From contig CABQMM010000103.1 of NCBI GenBank assembly GCA_902465215.1, forward strand, positions 1 to 5,579: a stretch of 5,579 nt of DNA, in the 5' to 3' direction. Position 1 is the first letter of the stretch. Every line of letters begins with the position of its first letter. Origin of the DNA: an uncultured Bacillota bacterium (GTDB lineage Bacteria > Bacillota > Clostridia > Peptostreptococcales > Anaerovoracaceae). The notes under the pieces were generated by a model, which was given only the letters and a program-made list of their open reading frames with translations, had not been told where the DNA came from and did no database searches. Of this stretch, positions 4,761-5,579 are shown piece by piece. Made by a program: the position numbers and the translations under genes.

Positions 4761-4789
4761 TTGACAAAGCCATTGCAACTTGCTATAAT
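4761..4789 (+). promoter_or_regulatory. Consensus promoter of the TetR operon
   Basis: TTGACA (4761-4766), exactly 17 bp, then TATAAT (4784-4789), with TG at 4781-4782 as an extended -10. It is a perfect match to the sigma-A consensus. The -10 and start region lie inside the 4778-4825 palindrome, so the promoter is strong but tightly repressible. Confidence 0.85.
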
Positions 4790-4825
4790 TACAGTGTAAT
4801 CAATTACAGCGTAATTATAGCAAGT
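4778..4825. promoter_or_regulatory. Double TetR operator, 48-bp near-perfect palindrome
   Basis: From 4778 to 4825, 21 of 24 position pairs are complementary; the mismatches are the central pair and two neighbouring pairs. The core holds two 13-bp sites, each itself symmetric: ATTACAGTGTAAT (4788-4800) and ATTACAGCGTAAT (4803-4815), that is ATTAC-N3-GTAAT twice, 15 bp apart. The outer arms share CTTGCTATAA and its complement. It covers the -10 element and start point of the TetR gene, as expected for autorepression by two dimers. Confidence 0.82.
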
Positions 4826-4836
4826 GAGGCAAGGAT

Positions 4837-5463
4837 ATGGCACTCAGAGATCACTCACTCGACGATAAAATCATCACAGCCGCACGGGAAGAATTTTCGG
4901 AGAAAGGTTATTCCAGCGCATCTCTTCGAAAGATTGCCAATAAGGCGGGTGCGACAGTCGGTGCGATACAAACACGATATAAATCAAAAGATGAACTGTT
5001 CGGACACCTGCTGAAACCGCTTCTTGATGATATTGAAGCATTGTTTCAGAATACCAAGGCCGAGTATTATTCGGGTGCGAAAAACGATTTTTTTGCGGGA
5101 CTGAAAACTTCAATGCAGCACGAATCCGCAGCGATACTTCACTTGATTTTTGACCATTACGAGGAAGCGGTACTCCTCCTTTGCCGCAGTGCGGGAAGCA
5201 GCTTTGAGCATTACTTCGACGGGCTTGTGCAAAGTAAGATCAAAGAGAGCACTGTGTTTTTCCGTGCAGAGGGCGTTGCTGATATGGATGAAAAACTGCT
5301 CGGGCTTTTGATATCTGCGCAGTTTGACAGCTACCGCCGGATCGTAGCGGAATGCACCGACAGAAAGACAGCCGAGCGGTATATGGATGCGATGATGGTC
5401 TATCACTTTGGCGGCTGGACTGCGTTTTTTGAGTCTGTAAATAAATCACGGGAGGAAAAGTGA
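4837..5463 (+). CDS. TetR/AcrR-family transcriptional regulator
   Basis: A 208-residue one-component repressor, of usual length for the family. The N-terminal DNA-binding domain is clear: helix 1 around 8-23 (DDKIITAAREEFSEKGY), helix 2 at 28-36 (ASLRKIANKAG) and recognition helix about 39-46 with the characteristic AGATVGAIQTRYKSKDELF (37-55). Residues about 60-205 form the ligand-binding and dimer domain, which is divergent and gives no ligand. The ATG at 4837 has a GAGG ribosome binding site 7 nt upstream and the HTH at the expected distance. It most likely represses its own operon through the double operator at 4778-4825. The downstream gene starts 1 nt after its stop, so both respond to the same unknown effector. 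Confidence 0.9.
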   Translation: MALRDHSLDDKIITAAREEFSEKGYSSASLRKIANKAGATVGAIQTRYKSKDELFGHLLKPLLDDIEALFQNTKAEYYSGAKNDFFAGLKTSMQHESAAILHLIFDHYEEAVLLLCRSAGSSFEHYFDGLVQSKIKESTVFFRAEGVADMDEKLLGLLISAQFDSYRRIVAECTDRKTAERYMDAMMVYHFGGWTAFFESVNKSREEK

Positions 5464-5464
5464 T

Positions 5465-5579
5465 ATGAAATACAATGGTTTTTATTTCTGGATGTTCAAA
5501 AGCCCGATGAAAAAGGTTCTGGCAGAGAAGTACGGCAGGGAATATGCCGCCGACATTATGAAAAAGAGCAAAAAGGTCT
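5465..5579 (+). CDS. Partial gene, ATC-hydrolase-like family (N-terminus)
   Basis: The first 38 codons of a gene that runs off the right edge. Its ATG follows the TetR stop by 1 nt and has GGAGG 9 nt upstream. The visible sequence, MKYNGFYFWMFKSPMKK followed by VLAEKYGREYAADIMKKSKK, resembles the start of small clostridial proteins annotated as L-2-amino-thiazoline-4-carboxylic acid hydrolases, which often sit behind a TetR gene. No catalytic residues are visible in this fragment, and the annotated reaction is rarely tested for such proteins. It is surely co-transcribed with the regulator. Confidence 0.5.
   Translation, partial: MKYNGFYFWMFKSPMKKVLAEKYGREYAADIMKKSKKV

Noticed and set aside
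4492..4843. Two minus-strand frames with peptides GGSGGIRTHVPLRTTAF and KRWDSNPRALADNR
   Set aside because: These are the well-known false peptides produced by translating the antisense of a serine tRNA gene; the tRNA at 4629-4717 explains them.

Overview
The window looks like a piece of a low-to-moderate GC Gram-positive anaerobe of the class Clostridia. The evidence is strong AAGGAGG-type ribosome binding sites, near-consensus sigma-A promoters with 17-18 bp spacers, U-tailed intrinsic terminators, a CCA-encoding tRNA gene, and families common in that class (M29 aminopeptidase, DUF3793, a TetR gene coupled to an ATC-hydrolase-like gene). Genus cannot be fixed from this sequence alone.

Layout, left to right. 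Positions 1-502 hold no convincing gene. They contain an unusual crowd of hairpins: a 30-bp perfect palindrome, a 17-bp-stem inverted repeat, a GC-rich 11-bp tandem repeat and at least one minus-strand intrinsic terminator. Positions 503-1612 (minus) encode an M29-family metallo-aminopeptidase. A divergent promoter region (1613-1768) separates it from a secreted protein (1769-2668, plus) with a signal peptide, a bacterial Ig-like segment and a C-terminal fibronectin III-like segment. Next, 48 bp downstream, comes a cofactor-independent amino-acid racemase of the DapF fold (2717-3634, plus). It resembles the histidine racemase CntK more than true diaminopimelate epimerase and carries a low-complexity insert. 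It converges on a DUF3793 gene (3684-4244, minus), the two being separated by a hairpin that terminates the minus strand.

The DUF3793 gene has a roughly 200-nt leader. Its strong promoter overlaps a perfect 16-bp palindrome, and a second site in the leader matches the DtxR/IdeR iron-box consensus closely, so iron (or Mn) repression is the likely control. Then comes a tRNA-Ser(CGA) gene with its own promoter, 5' leader hairpin and terminator (4543-4755). Last is a TetR regulator (4837-5463) whose consensus extended -10 promoter is buried in a near-perfect 48-bp palindrome made of two 13-bp operators. Its stop codon is 1 nt from the start of a gene that runs off the window and resembles L-2-amino-thiazoline-4-carboxylic acid hydrolase.

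No phage, IS element or CRISPR array is visible. The most interesting points are the metal-box-controlled, cysteine-enriched DUF3793 protein, the orphan CntK-like racemase, the double TetR operator and the hairpin cluster at the left edge.
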